Below, piece by piece: positions 8,292-14,317 of a stretch of DNA of 20,968 nt. The DNA is taken from positions 1 to 20,968 of the forward strand of contig DAOUWE010000002.1 in the NCBI GenBank assembly GCA_030667285.1. The letters are read 5' to 3'. The notes below the pieces were generated by a model, which saw only the letters and a list, made by a program, of their open reading frames with translations, ran no database searches and was not told where the DNA came from. Positions within the stretch are counted from its first letter, which is position 1. The number at the start of each line of letters is the position of its first letter. Source of the stretch: Candidatus Shapirobacteria bacterium. GTDB lineage: Bacteria; Patescibacteriota; Microgenomatia; UBA12405; JAUWLS01. The translations under genes and the position numbers were made by a program.

Positions 8292-8296
8292 CTTGA

Positions 8297-8305
8297 ATTA
8301 TACCA
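8297..8305 (-). promoter_or_regulatory. Extended -10 promoter for the 29-codon ORF and copy A
   Basis: TGGTATAAT on the minus strand matches the TGn extended -10 plus a consensus hexamer. It ends 5 nt before the ATG at 8291. It lies between copies A and B, so copy A has its own transcription start and need not depend on read-through from copy B. Confidence 0.6.
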
Positions 8306-8327
8306 TCCACCAACTCCGCCCCTCCGT

Positions 8328-8576
8328 CTAGAGAACCGTCCTCTTGACGCTCAGTATTCCATGCATCCTACACGCCTGACCACTTTCTCTCTGGGGGCAA
8401 GGAAGGTCATCTCCCACACACCTTCTTTCAATAGCTTCCTTAACTAAACAATGAACCAACTCTTCGCCAAGAGGTCCTGCTAATTTAGAAATGTCTTGGC
8501 ACTCTACCCCAAAACCTAAAAATCTATTTTCACAACTCTGTGGCACTCTTTCTTTGTTTTTTTCTTCGTCACTCAT
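8328..8576 (-). CDS. Small Cys-rich protein of unknown function, copy B
   Basis: This 82-residue paralog of the protein at 7967-8200 has the same Cys positions (15, 53, 60, 69), plus extra Cys at 26 and 43. The last eight residues (SVKRTVL end) are not shared. The motif ERRC..D..PC..R..GQACRMH is the best family signature. It is not recognised as any characterised family. The start is supported by conservation with copy A of the sequence on both sides of the ATG: TTTTTAG-N-ATGAGT occurs at both, so a stop codon lies one base before each start. Here the upstream frame can only encode a mini-ORF (ATG GTT TTT TAG, or nine codons from TTG). It is divergent from the B12-type radical SAM gene. Confidence 0.72.
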   Translation of the reverse strand: MSDEEKNKERVPQSCENRFLGFGVECQDISKLAGPLGEELVHCLVKEAIERRCVGDDLPCPQRESGQACRMHGILSVKRTVL

Positions 8577-8612
8577 ACTAAAAAACCATTTTCTTTAACA
8601 ACAAAACAACCT

Positions 8613-8666
8613 ATTTTACCAAACAAACAACAAAGTGTAACAAATCTCGCAAAGCGAGTTTATAAT
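8613..8666. promoter_or_regulatory. Overlapping divergent promoters with inverted repeat CTCGC-AAA-GCGAG
   Basis: Plus strand: TATAAT (8661-8666) lies 6 nt before the ATG at 8673. Minus strand: GTTACA (8641-8636), a 17-nt spacer, then TAAAAT (8618-8613) preceded by TGG, reading toward copy B. The perfect 5-bp inverted repeat CTCGC-AAA-GCGAG (8646-8658) sits between the two promoters. It lies in the spacer just upstream of the plus-strand -10 and next to the minus-strand -35, a position expected of a shared operator. Regulator binding is inference. Confidence 0.5.
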
Positions 8667-8672
8667 ACCATT

Positions 8673-10130
8673 ATGAAGATCGTCATTGCTTTTCCACCCC
8701 TTTCTTCTAAAAAAGGCATTCCTCTGCTCGCCCAAAACCGCCAATTTCAATGGGCTCACGCTCCTTGGACTGCTTATCCCATGATCCCTGCCTCTACTGC
8801 CACCTTGATCAAACAAGCCGGCCATCAAATCCTCTGGGCTGACGGCATCACCAAAAAACAAACTTACCAAGCCTGGGAAAAAGAAATTCTCAACTTCAAA
8901 CCGGATCTCGTTCTCATCGAAACCAAAACTCCGGTCGTCAAAAAACACTGGAAAATCATCAACCGGCTCAAGGTCAAAAAACCCAAACTCATCACCATTC
9001 TGGTCGGCGATCATGTCACCGCCCTACCCCAAGAATCATTCCAAAACTCCAAAGTAGATTACATACTAACCGGTGGTAACTACGACTTTCTTCTTTTAAA
9101 TCTAGTAAATCATCTTTCCAAAAAAGAAAAGTTAAAACCCGGTATTTACTACCGAACTAAAGCTCAAATTCAATCCACCGGCCTTTTTCGCCTCAATCAC
9201 GACCTAGAAAAAATGCCCCTTGTTGACCGTGATCTGACTCAATGGAAACTTTATGCCTATAAAAACTCTAACTATCTAAAAACTCCCGGCACCTATACCA
9301 TGTTCGCTCGCGACTGCTGGCATGGAAAATGCACCTTTTGTTCTTGGACTACCCTGTACCCGGGAAAATACTGCCGCACCGTCTCGCCCGGCAAAGCCCT
9401 CGACGAAATCGGTCATTTAATCAAAAACCACTCTGTAAAGGAAATCATGGATGACTCCGGCACTTTCCCTGTCGGTCCCTGGCTCACCAAATTCTGCCAA
9501 GGTATGATCAGCAGAGGTTATAACAAAAAAATCTATCTGGACTGCAATCTGCGCTTCAACTCCGGCCTCTCCCAAAAAGACTATCACTTGATGAAAAAAG
9601 CCGGCTTTCGCCTTCTTCTCTTTGGACTCGAATCCGCCAACCAAAAAACCTTAGACAAACTAAACAAAAATCTAAAAGTTTCTCAAATAACCTCCGGCCT
9701 AGAAAAAGCCAAAAAAGCCGGTCTCAAACCACATCTTACCGTCATGATCGGCTACCCCTGGGAAACCAAAAAAGATATTCAAAACACCTTAACTTTCGTC
9801 CGTCAAATATTTAAAAAAGGCCTAGCCGACTCTCTTCAGGCCACCATCATTGTTCCCTATCCCGGCACCCCTCTTTTTAAAGAAGCCCAAAAGAAAAACT
9901 GGCTCCAAACCAAAAACTACGACCATTACGATATGCGTCAAACAGTTTTAAAAACACCACTCACCAACCAAGAGCTTCAAAAATTCGTTCGCTCGCTTTA
10001 CGGCTCTATTTTCACTCCTCATTTCATTTTCAACAAACTAAAAGAGGGTTTCAGCTCTCAAGACAACTTTCTTTACTATCTCCGCCTCGCTCTCAAATTT
10101 CCCACCAAACTCCTTGATTTCTCAAAATAA
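8673..10130 (+). CDS. Radical SAM protein with N-terminal B12-binding-type domain
   Basis: The protein has 485 residues. Residues 1-150 look like the Rossmann-type cobalamin-binding domain of class B radical SAM proteins: MKIVIAFPPLSSKKG, PASTATLIKQAGHQILWADG, ITILVGDHVTALP and VDYILTGGNYD. The radical SAM core follows, with ARDCWHGKCTFCSW. The cluster Cys are C215, C220 and C223, a C-x4-C-x2-C spacing rather than the usual C-x3-C-x2-C, which is known from some families with CWxGxC motifs. LLLFGLESANQKTLDKLNK, LTVMIGYPWETKKDIQNTL and VPYPGTPLF are further barrel landmarks of this type. The reaction is unknown; family members methylate or rearrange unactivated carbons. The mRNA is predicted to be leaderless. 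No obvious substrate protein is adjacent except the Cys-rich pair, which is divergent. Confidence 0.85.
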   Translation: MKIVIAFPPLSSKKGIPLLAQNRQFQWAHAPWTAYPMIPASTATLIKQAGHQILWADGITKKQTYQAWEKEILNFKPDLVLIETKTPVVKKHWKIINRLKVKKPKLITILVGDHVTALPQESFQNSKVDYILTGGNYDFLLLNLVNHLSKKEKLKPGIYYRTKAQIQSTGLFRLNHDLEKMPLVDRDLTQWKLYAYKNSNYLKTPGTYTMFARDCWHGKCTFCSWTTLYPGKYCRTVSPGKALDEIGHLIKNHSVKEIMDDSGTFPVGPWLTKFCQGMISRGYNKKIYLDCNLRFNSGLSQKDYHLMKKAGFRLLLFGLESANQKTLDKLNKNLKVSQITSGLEKAKKAGLKPHLTVMIGYPWETKKDIQNTLTFVRQIFKKGLADSLQATIIVPYPGTPLFKEAQKKNWLQTKNYDHYDMRQTVLKTPLTNQELQKFVRSLYGSIFTPHFIFNKLKEGFSSQDNFLYYLRLALKFPTKLLDFSK

Positions 10131-10145
10131 TCTCTGTTTTCCCTA

Positions 10146-10190
10146 TTGACACAGTTTTATCTAATATGTTTTACTGTTATTAACATATTA
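10146..10190 (+). promoter_or_regulatory. Promoter and 9-bp inverted-repeat operator of the HTH gene
   Basis: TTGACA (10146-10151) is a consensus -35. An extended -10-like TGT-TTTACT ends at 10175, with 18 nt between the boxes. The perfect inverted repeat TAATATGTT (10162-10170) / AACATATTA (10182-10190) has an 11-nt loop and covers the -10 and the expected start site. A smaller GTTA-T-TAAC palindrome lies at 10176-10184. This placement fits autorepression by the small DNA-binding protein encoded just downstream. Confidence 0.6.
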
Positions 10191-10210
10191 CCAATTTGAT
10201 ACAAAAAATA

Positions 10211-10429
10211 ATGTCCACTACCAAAACCAAAAAACTGTCCATCGAAAATCTCCCTGATCTTTTAACCGTCGGCGAAGTAGCCGATCTGCTTCGTGTTTCC
10301 AAACTAACCATCAAACGCTGGGGCAAAAGAGGCAAACTTCCCGCTATCCGCATTAACGCTCGTGGTGATCGCCGCTATCGTAAAGAAGCCGTCCTCTGGC
10401 TCCTGGGAATTCAACAAGACAAAAACTAG
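10211..10429 (+). CDS. Small HTH DNA-binding protein (MerR/excisionase-like)
   Basis: The protein has 72 residues from the ATG. The core LTVGEVADLLRVSKLTIKRW, then GKRGKLPAIRI, and RRYRKEAVLWLL is the winged HTH of the excisionase/MerR-like (HTH_17) group, with a recognition helix VSKLTIKRW and a wing around GKLPAIRINARGDRRY. Proteins of this size are either excisionases or small transcription regulators. No integrase is visible in the window. A TTG at 10196 could add five residues. The gene has its own strong promoter overlapped by a 9-bp inverted repeat, which suggests autoregulation. It lies immediately upstream of the FGE/LpxC/VanX operon on the same strand and is a plausible regulator of it, although that link is only positional. 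Confidence 0.85.
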   Translation: MSTTKTKKLSIENLPDLLTVGEVADLLRVSKLTIKRWGKRGKLPAIRINARGDRRYRKEAVLWLLGIQQDKN

Positions 10430-10457
10430 TCACCTATAAACGTTTTTCCTAACTTCC

Positions 10458-10524
10458 ATTTTAACCGTTGCCTCCAAAATTAAAACTTGGGAATTCAGGT
10501 TAAAATCCACCTGCTTGATATAAT
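10458..10524 (+). promoter_or_regulatory. Promoter region of the FGE/LpxC/VanX operon with inverted repeat
   Basis: TGA-TATAAT (10516-10524) is a strong extended -10, 14 nt before the ATG at 10539. This gap is longer than at the other operon heads, so a short leader is expected. Upstream, ATTTTAACC (10458-10466) and GGTTAAAAT (10498-10506) form a perfect 9-bp inverted repeat separated by 31 nt. Its right arm lies 12 nt upstream of the -10 hexamer (9 nt before the TGn). It may be an operator; no -35 of good quality is seen. Confidence 0.5.
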
Positions 10525-10538
10525 AAACACAACACAAC

Positions 10539-11300
10539 ATGCTACAAGAAAACGAAAGATCCTCCTTTCTTCACGAATCGAAATCCCTATCGAGAGAAAG
10601 AAGGCTCAAAATACTTCGCAGTGCTGATTTCGTCAAAGTTGAAGGCGGTCTTGCACAAATAGGTACCGACAAACCCCTCACGTGTAGACTTGAAAAGAGA
10701 AGGTGGAATGAAACTCCGGTCAGAAAAATAGGAGTGAAACCGTTTTGGATCCACAAAATCAAAGTAACCAACATTTTCTTCGAAATGTTCAATCCAACGC
10801 ACAAAAGACCTCCCCAATCACTAGAAGATAATATGCCTGTCGTAGATGTGACGTATTCCGAAGCCCTACGTTTTTGCAAGGCCTTAAATAGAAAAACCAA
10901 CATGAACTTTCGTTTGCCAACCGAACCGGAATGGGTATTCGCAGCTGCACCTAGTGGTTGGTACTTTCCCTATCAACCCGATATTAAACCCAACCCTTCC
11001 CTGGCCCACACCTATGGCGATGGGCAAGAACATGCTTGCGCCCCTATTTTAGACGACAGGTGGAAAGAAAATTATTTAGGTCTCGACCAAATGGGTCACA
11101 ACGTGGGTGAATTTACTCTCGGTCATTATCGTACTTTACAAGGACAATGGGGGGCTTTGGACGACGGCATGTACTGCATAGTAAAGGGTGGTGATTGGGG
11201 CCATTGTTCCTACTCTCCAAGAGTAAACCGAAGGTCTATCTACGACGTTGCAGACCGAAATCCAAGAATAGGTTTTAGACTAGCTCACAACAATGTCTAA
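10539..11300 (+). CDS. FGE-sulfatase (SUMF1/C-type-lectin fold) domain protein, non-canonical active site
   Basis: The 253-residue protein is a single-domain member of the formylglycine-generating-enzyme superfamily. In order it shows FVKVEGGLAQIGTD (31-44), ETPVRKIGVKPFWIHKIKVTN (58-78), PVVDVTYSEALRFCKALN (100-117), FRLPTEPEWVFAA (124-136), GLDQMGHNVGEFT (181-193), VKGGDWGHCSYSPRVNRR (215-232) and IGFRLA (244-249). True FGEs use a Cys pair in the GGSxxCxxxxC region. Here only C223 is present and the second position reads Ser/Pro, so sulfatase-activating oxidase chemistry is doubtful. No signal peptide or DinB domain is seen. The stop overlaps the lpxC-like start by 8 nt, so it heads a three-gene operon. 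It may be a binding or scaffold protein, or a divergent metal oxidase. Confidence 0.85.
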   Translation: MLQENERSSFLHESKSLSRERRLKILRSADFVKVEGGLAQIGTDKPLTCRLEKRRWNETPVRKIGVKPFWIHKIKVTNIFFEMFNPTHKRPPQSLEDNMPVVDVTYSEALRFCKALNRKTNMNFRLPTEPEWVFAAAPSGWYFPYQPDIKPNPSLAHTYGDGQEHACAPILDDRWKENYLGLDQMGHNVGEFTLGHYRTLQGQWGALDDGMYCIVKGGDWGHCSYSPRVNRRSIYDVADRNPRIGFRLAHNNV

Positions 11301-12180
11301 ATATTTAAAACTAATTAGGTCGGGCAAAAAAAAGACTATAAAAAAACCGATAAATTTTCTGGGTTACACAAGACAAAATCCTTCTAGTAAAACCAGGCTT
11401 CGTTTACTACCAAATCAAAAAGATATTATTTTCAAGGTAAAAAATCAAAAACATTACTCAATAAAAGCTCATTTTAGTAATACCGAAAACTCACAAGGTG
11501 ACCACACGACATTTCTGTCTAACGGACAAGGAAACAAGGTTAAAACAGTAGAACATATACTCTCAGCATTATACGGATTAGGTATAGATTCAGTATTGTT
11601 AGAGATTAGTGGAAGCAACGAAGTCCCCATCCTTGATCACACAGCTGAAATTTTCGTAAAAAAAATTATTAAATCTGGCACCATCCACACACGGTTTGAT
11701 AAACAAATATTACAAATAAAAAAGACTTTATTTTTCGAACATGCCGGATCTCTGGCCATCCTAAAACCTTCGACAAAAACAGTGTTTTCTGTCTTAATTC
11801 AATTCGACAAACCCATAGGAGAACAATATATGTCCATAGTTTTTAACAAAAACAATTATTCCAAAGAAATTGCATGGGCCAGACCTTTCATTAGACAAAG
11901 CTGTGACAAAAAAACGTGGGAAGAATGCAAAAAAAACGTACCCCTTCTTCCCAGCAAAATCAAAAACTGTCCTATACCTGTCTTCAAAAATAACAAATGG
12001 ATCGTGAAAACTAAAAGTGAAGATGAGCCTATCAGGCATAAAATCCTTGATTTAATAGGAGACCTCGCAACTTTGGGAATACCAATTTTGGGGCATATTA
12101 CCATAATCAGACCAAGCCACGATTTTAACAGAAGACTAATTAATTACTTGGGAAAAACAATTAATAAAACCATTAAATAG
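11293..12180 (+). CDS. lpxC: LpxC-type UDP-3-O-acyl-N-acetylglucosamine deacetylase
   Basis: The protein has 295 residues, close to normal LpxC length. LpxC is the zinc amidase of the committed lipid A step, removing acetate from UDP-3-O-acyl-GlcNAc. Signatures: TVEHILSALYGLGIDSVLLE (85-104), then VPILDHTAEIFV (111-122); the IAWARPF counterpart of the ARTF segment (193-199); and DEPIRHKILDLIGDL (244-258) with RPSHDFN (273-279). Expected zinc ligands H88, H249 and D253 are all present, as are the catalytic residues E87, K250 and H276. An active enzyme is therefore likely. No other lipid A gene is in the window and CPR bacteria generally lack lipid A, so the real substrate could be a different acyl- or GlcNAc-containing nucleotide. 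It overlaps the FGE-like gene by 8 nt and is followed 13 nt later by the VanX-like gene. Confidence 0.88.
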   Translation: MSKYLKLIRSGKKKTIKKPINFLGYTRQNPSSKTRLRLLPNQKDIIFKVKNQKHYSIKAHFSNTENSQGDHTTFLSNGQGNKVKTVEHILSALYGLGIDSVLLEISGSNEVPILDHTAEIFVKKIIKSGTIHTRFDKQILQIKKTLFFEHAGSLAILKPSTKTVFSVLIQFDKPIGEQYMSIVFNKNNYSKEIAWARPFIRQSCDKKTWEECKKNVPLLPSKIKNCPIPVFKNNKWIVKTKSEDEPIRHKILDLIGDLATLGIPILGHITIIRPSHDFNRRLINYLGKTINKTIK

Positions 12181-12193
12181 CCGCTCTTCAAAT

Positions 12194-13078
12194 ATGTTTG
12201 AAATTATAAACCATGAATTTAAGTCTAAAGAAAGGTCCCCAATAAAATCTGCTCGTGCTACGCCAATTCCAATAACAGATCTCACTGTTCTGGCCTATAC
12301 ACAAAAAAGGGCTCTTGAATTAAAAAAAAATGCTTATTTACAAACCATTCACGAAAATGAATTAACACACGAACCCCTGACAGGCCTCGATTCATATGGC
12401 ATCAAATCGCTTTCCTTTGAGTGGAAAAATCAGCACCAAATTGACACGCGCAAATTAAGCAACAACTGTTTAGCAAAAGAAGTTTATGTCAGAAGGTCAG
12501 TCGCCGCACAACTTGCTGTAATTAACTTGCAATTAAGATCTTGCGGACTCCATCTTTATGTGAGAAGTGGATACCGACATCCGAAAGTCCAAGAAATGAG
12601 ATTTTTCTATGCAAAAGAAAAATTTGGCAAAAAATATGCAACATCAAGATTTGCACTGAAAGAGGATCTGGTAGGAACAGACTCTGTTTTTCCACACTCA
12701 ACAGGTGGAGCAATAGACATCGAAATTTGGAAAGGCCAAGAAAGACTTGAAATGGGAGAAAGGGGTGTACCAACCGGAATATTCGACCTCGAATTTCTTT
12801 TTTCAAAAAATCCCAGACATTCAAACATACAAAACATGGTATCAGAAAAAAAATTACCAAAAAAAATCTTAAAAGGCGGCACACCTGACCACTGGAAAGA
12901 ATACCGTAACAACCGCAGACTACTCTACCACACAATGAGAGGTGGTGGATTTTATTTTATACTTGGTGAGTTTTGGCACTGGGGACTGGGAGATCATCTA
13001 TCCGGCGTAGCAGCAAAACTACTAAACGAAAATTATTATAGACCCTGGTATGGAGAAGCCCAACCTCTCAATCAATAA
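12194..13078 (+). CDS. VanX/DdpX-type D-Ala-D-Ala dipeptidase (peptidase M15D)
   Basis: The protein has 294 residues. VanX-type enzymes are zinc peptidases that split free D-Ala-D-Ala, giving glycopeptide resistance, or serving D-amino-acid recycling in DdpX. Visible motifs: YVRRSVAAQLAVINLQLRSC leading to RSGYRHP (R128, the VanX Arg71 position), FPHSTGGAIDIEIW (H168 and D175, seven apart as in VanX), LEMG...FD, and GEFWHWG (E259, H262). All catalytic and zinc residues are present. It is longer than VanX (about 200 residues) because of an N-terminal extension of roughly 80 residues and about 25 extra residues between D175 and E259. No signal peptide is seen, so cytoplasmic action is likely. 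VanY-type carboxypeptidase (M15B) is a less likely alternative. It is the third gene of the FGE/LpxC/VanX operon. Confidence 0.87.
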   Translation: MFEIINHEFKSKERSPIKSARATPIPITDLTVLAYTQKRALELKKNAYLQTIHENELTHEPLTGLDSYGIKSLSFEWKNQHQIDTRKLSNNCLAKEVYVRRSVAAQLAVINLQLRSCGLHLYVRSGYRHPKVQEMRFFYAKEKFGKKYATSRFALKEDLVGTDSVFPHSTGGAIDIEIWKGQERLEMGERGVPTGIFDLEFLFSKNPRHSNIQNMVSEKKLPKKILKGGTPDHWKEYRNNRRLLYHTMRGGGFYFILGEFWHWGLGDHLSGVAAKLLNENYYRPWYGEAQPLNQ

Positions 13079-13083
13079 TAAAA

Positions 13084-13311
13084 TTAATTCACCAATGTTG
13101 CTCTGCTCCAAGTATCGCGCATGCGAATCTGTCTAGAAACAATATTTCCAATTCCACGACCTCTCTTTAACATACACATCCACTTTTCCAAGTCTCTCTT
13201 GCGAATCGAACAATCCTCAATCGAAACAGCTACAAATTTACCAAATTCCTCCCTTCCGCCGGTAACCGCCTCACACGATCGTCCTTTACAAGAACAAGTA
13301 ATATAGGCCAT
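13084..13311 (-). CDS. Small Cys-rich ORF of unknown function
   Basis: The predicted protein has 75 residues and begins MAYITCSCKGRSCEAVTGG. It has C-x-C-x4-C near the N-terminus, then SIEDCSIRKRDLEKWMCMLKRG, five Cys in all, and a basic C-terminal half. It is not recognised. The general layout (a Cys motif, GEE/GREE, then a C...R...C pair) recalls the two Cys-rich paralogs at 7967-8576, but I cannot align them convincingly. Support comes from its promoter: TGGTATAAT on the minus strand (13343-13335) lies 23 nt before the ATG, just after ruvB, and a second weaker TATAAG lies 9 nt before it. It is convergent with the VanX-like gene, with 5 nt between the stops. Confidence 0.5.
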   Translation of the reverse strand: MAYITCSCKGRSCEAVTGGREEFGKFVAVSIEDCSIRKRDLEKWMCMLKRGRGIGNIVSRQIRMRDTWSRATLVN

Positions 13312-13334
13312 ATAAACAAACTTATAACCAATAC

Positions 13335-13343
13335 ATTATACCA
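13335..13343 (-). promoter_or_regulatory. Extended -10 promoter upstream of the 75-residue Cys-rich ORF
   Basis: TGGTATAAT reads on the minus strand in the short gap after the ruvB stop. It is identical to the nine bases upstream of the 29-codon ORF at 8291. Transcription would run into the small Cys-rich ORF after a leader of about 17 nt. Confidence 0.5.
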
Positions 13344-13351
13344 TCCGCTCG

Positions 13352-14317
13352 TCAAGAACTCCCCGACTCCAAATACTTCTCTCCCTTTTTTGTCAACATC
13401 CTCCCTCGACCGGTCCTTTTCAAAAAACCGATCTGGAGCAAATACGGTTCATAAACATCTTCTATTGTCCCCACATCCTCATGCAGAGCCGCCGCCAAAG
13501 TCTCTTTTCCCACCGGCCCCCCATCATATTTCTCCCCTATCACCCTAAGATATCGCCTATCGGACTTAGAAAGTCCATACTTATCAATCCCCAAAAGCTC
13601 CAGAGCTTCTTCGGCCACTTTCTTATTCAATTTTCCCTTATTGTGCACCTGTGCATAATCCCTCACTCTTTTTAACAATCTATTAGCCACCCTCGGGGTT
13701 CCTCTCGTTCTCCCCGCAATCTTTTCAAGTCCTTTATCCTCCACTTCTACTGACAACACCCGAGCTGACCGAAAGAGAATTTCTAAAACATCATCCTCAT
13801 TATAAAAATCCAGTTGGTGCACAAAACCAAATCTATCTCTCATCGGTGAACTGATCAATCCTATTCTCGTCGTCGCTCCAACTATCGTAAAAGGATTAAG
13901 TTTCAATCTCAAAGTCTTGGCCGAAGGGCCCTTTCCCAGCACAATATCCAAAGCGTAATCCTCCATCGCCGAATAGAGTGTCTCCTCCACTGCCTTGTTC
14001 AATCTATGAATTTCATCAATAAACAGAACATCTCCTTTTTTTAATCCGGTCAAAATCGAAGCCAAGTCTCCCACCCTAGCCAAAACCGGCCCTGAAGTTA
14101 TTTTAATCTTGCTACCCATCTCTTCTGCCAACAAAAAGGCTAGAGTAGTTTTGCCTAAGCCAGGAGGACCATAAAACAAAACATGTTCCAAGGCCTCTCC
14201 CCTCCCTCGAGCCGCACCTATAAAAATATCCAACTGCTTCTTCAGCTCTTTTTGTCCCACAAACTCCGAAAGTCTTTTTGGCCTCAAGCCAACCAATGTT
14301 TCCGCCTTTTTCTTCAT
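13352..14317 (-). CDS. ruvB: Holliday junction branch migration ATPase RuvB
   Basis: The protein has 321 residues from the ATG at 14317. RuvB is the hexameric AAA+ motor that drives branch migration with RuvA. Visible are LRPKRLSEFVGQ, Walker A GPPGLGKTTLAFLLA, Walker B VLFIDEIHRLNKAVEE, sensor 1 TIVGATTR, the arginine-finger region PMRDRFGF, GTPRVANRLLKRVRDYA, and the C-terminal winged-helix segment ending RTGRGRMLTKKGEKYLE. I chose the ATG that overlaps the ruvA stop as ATGA. The TTG at 14347 would add a ten-residue extension not typical of RuvB. GGGAG lies about 12 nt upstream. It is the last gene of ruvC-ruvA-ruvB. Confidence 0.96.
   Translation of the reverse strand: MKKKAETLVGLRPKRLSEFVGQKELKKQLDIFIGAARGRGEALEHVLFYGPPGLGKTTLAFLLAEEMGSKIKITSGPVLARVGDLASILTGLKKGDVLFIDEIHRLNKAVEETLYSAMEDYALDIVLGKGPSAKTLRLKLNPFTIVGATTRIGLISSPMRDRFGFVHQLDFYNEDDVLEILFRSARVLSVEVEDKGLEKIAGRTRGTPRVANRLLKRVRDYAQVHNKGKLNKKVAEEALELLGIDKYGLSKSDRRYLRVIGEKYDGGPVGKETLAAALHEDVGTIEDVYEPYLLQIGFLKRTGRGRMLTKKGEKYLESGSS

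Noticed and set aside
8616..9014. Minus-strand 132-codon frame
   Set aside because: It overlaps the start of the B12-type radical SAM gene in antisense; the plus-strand frame has clear family motifs.
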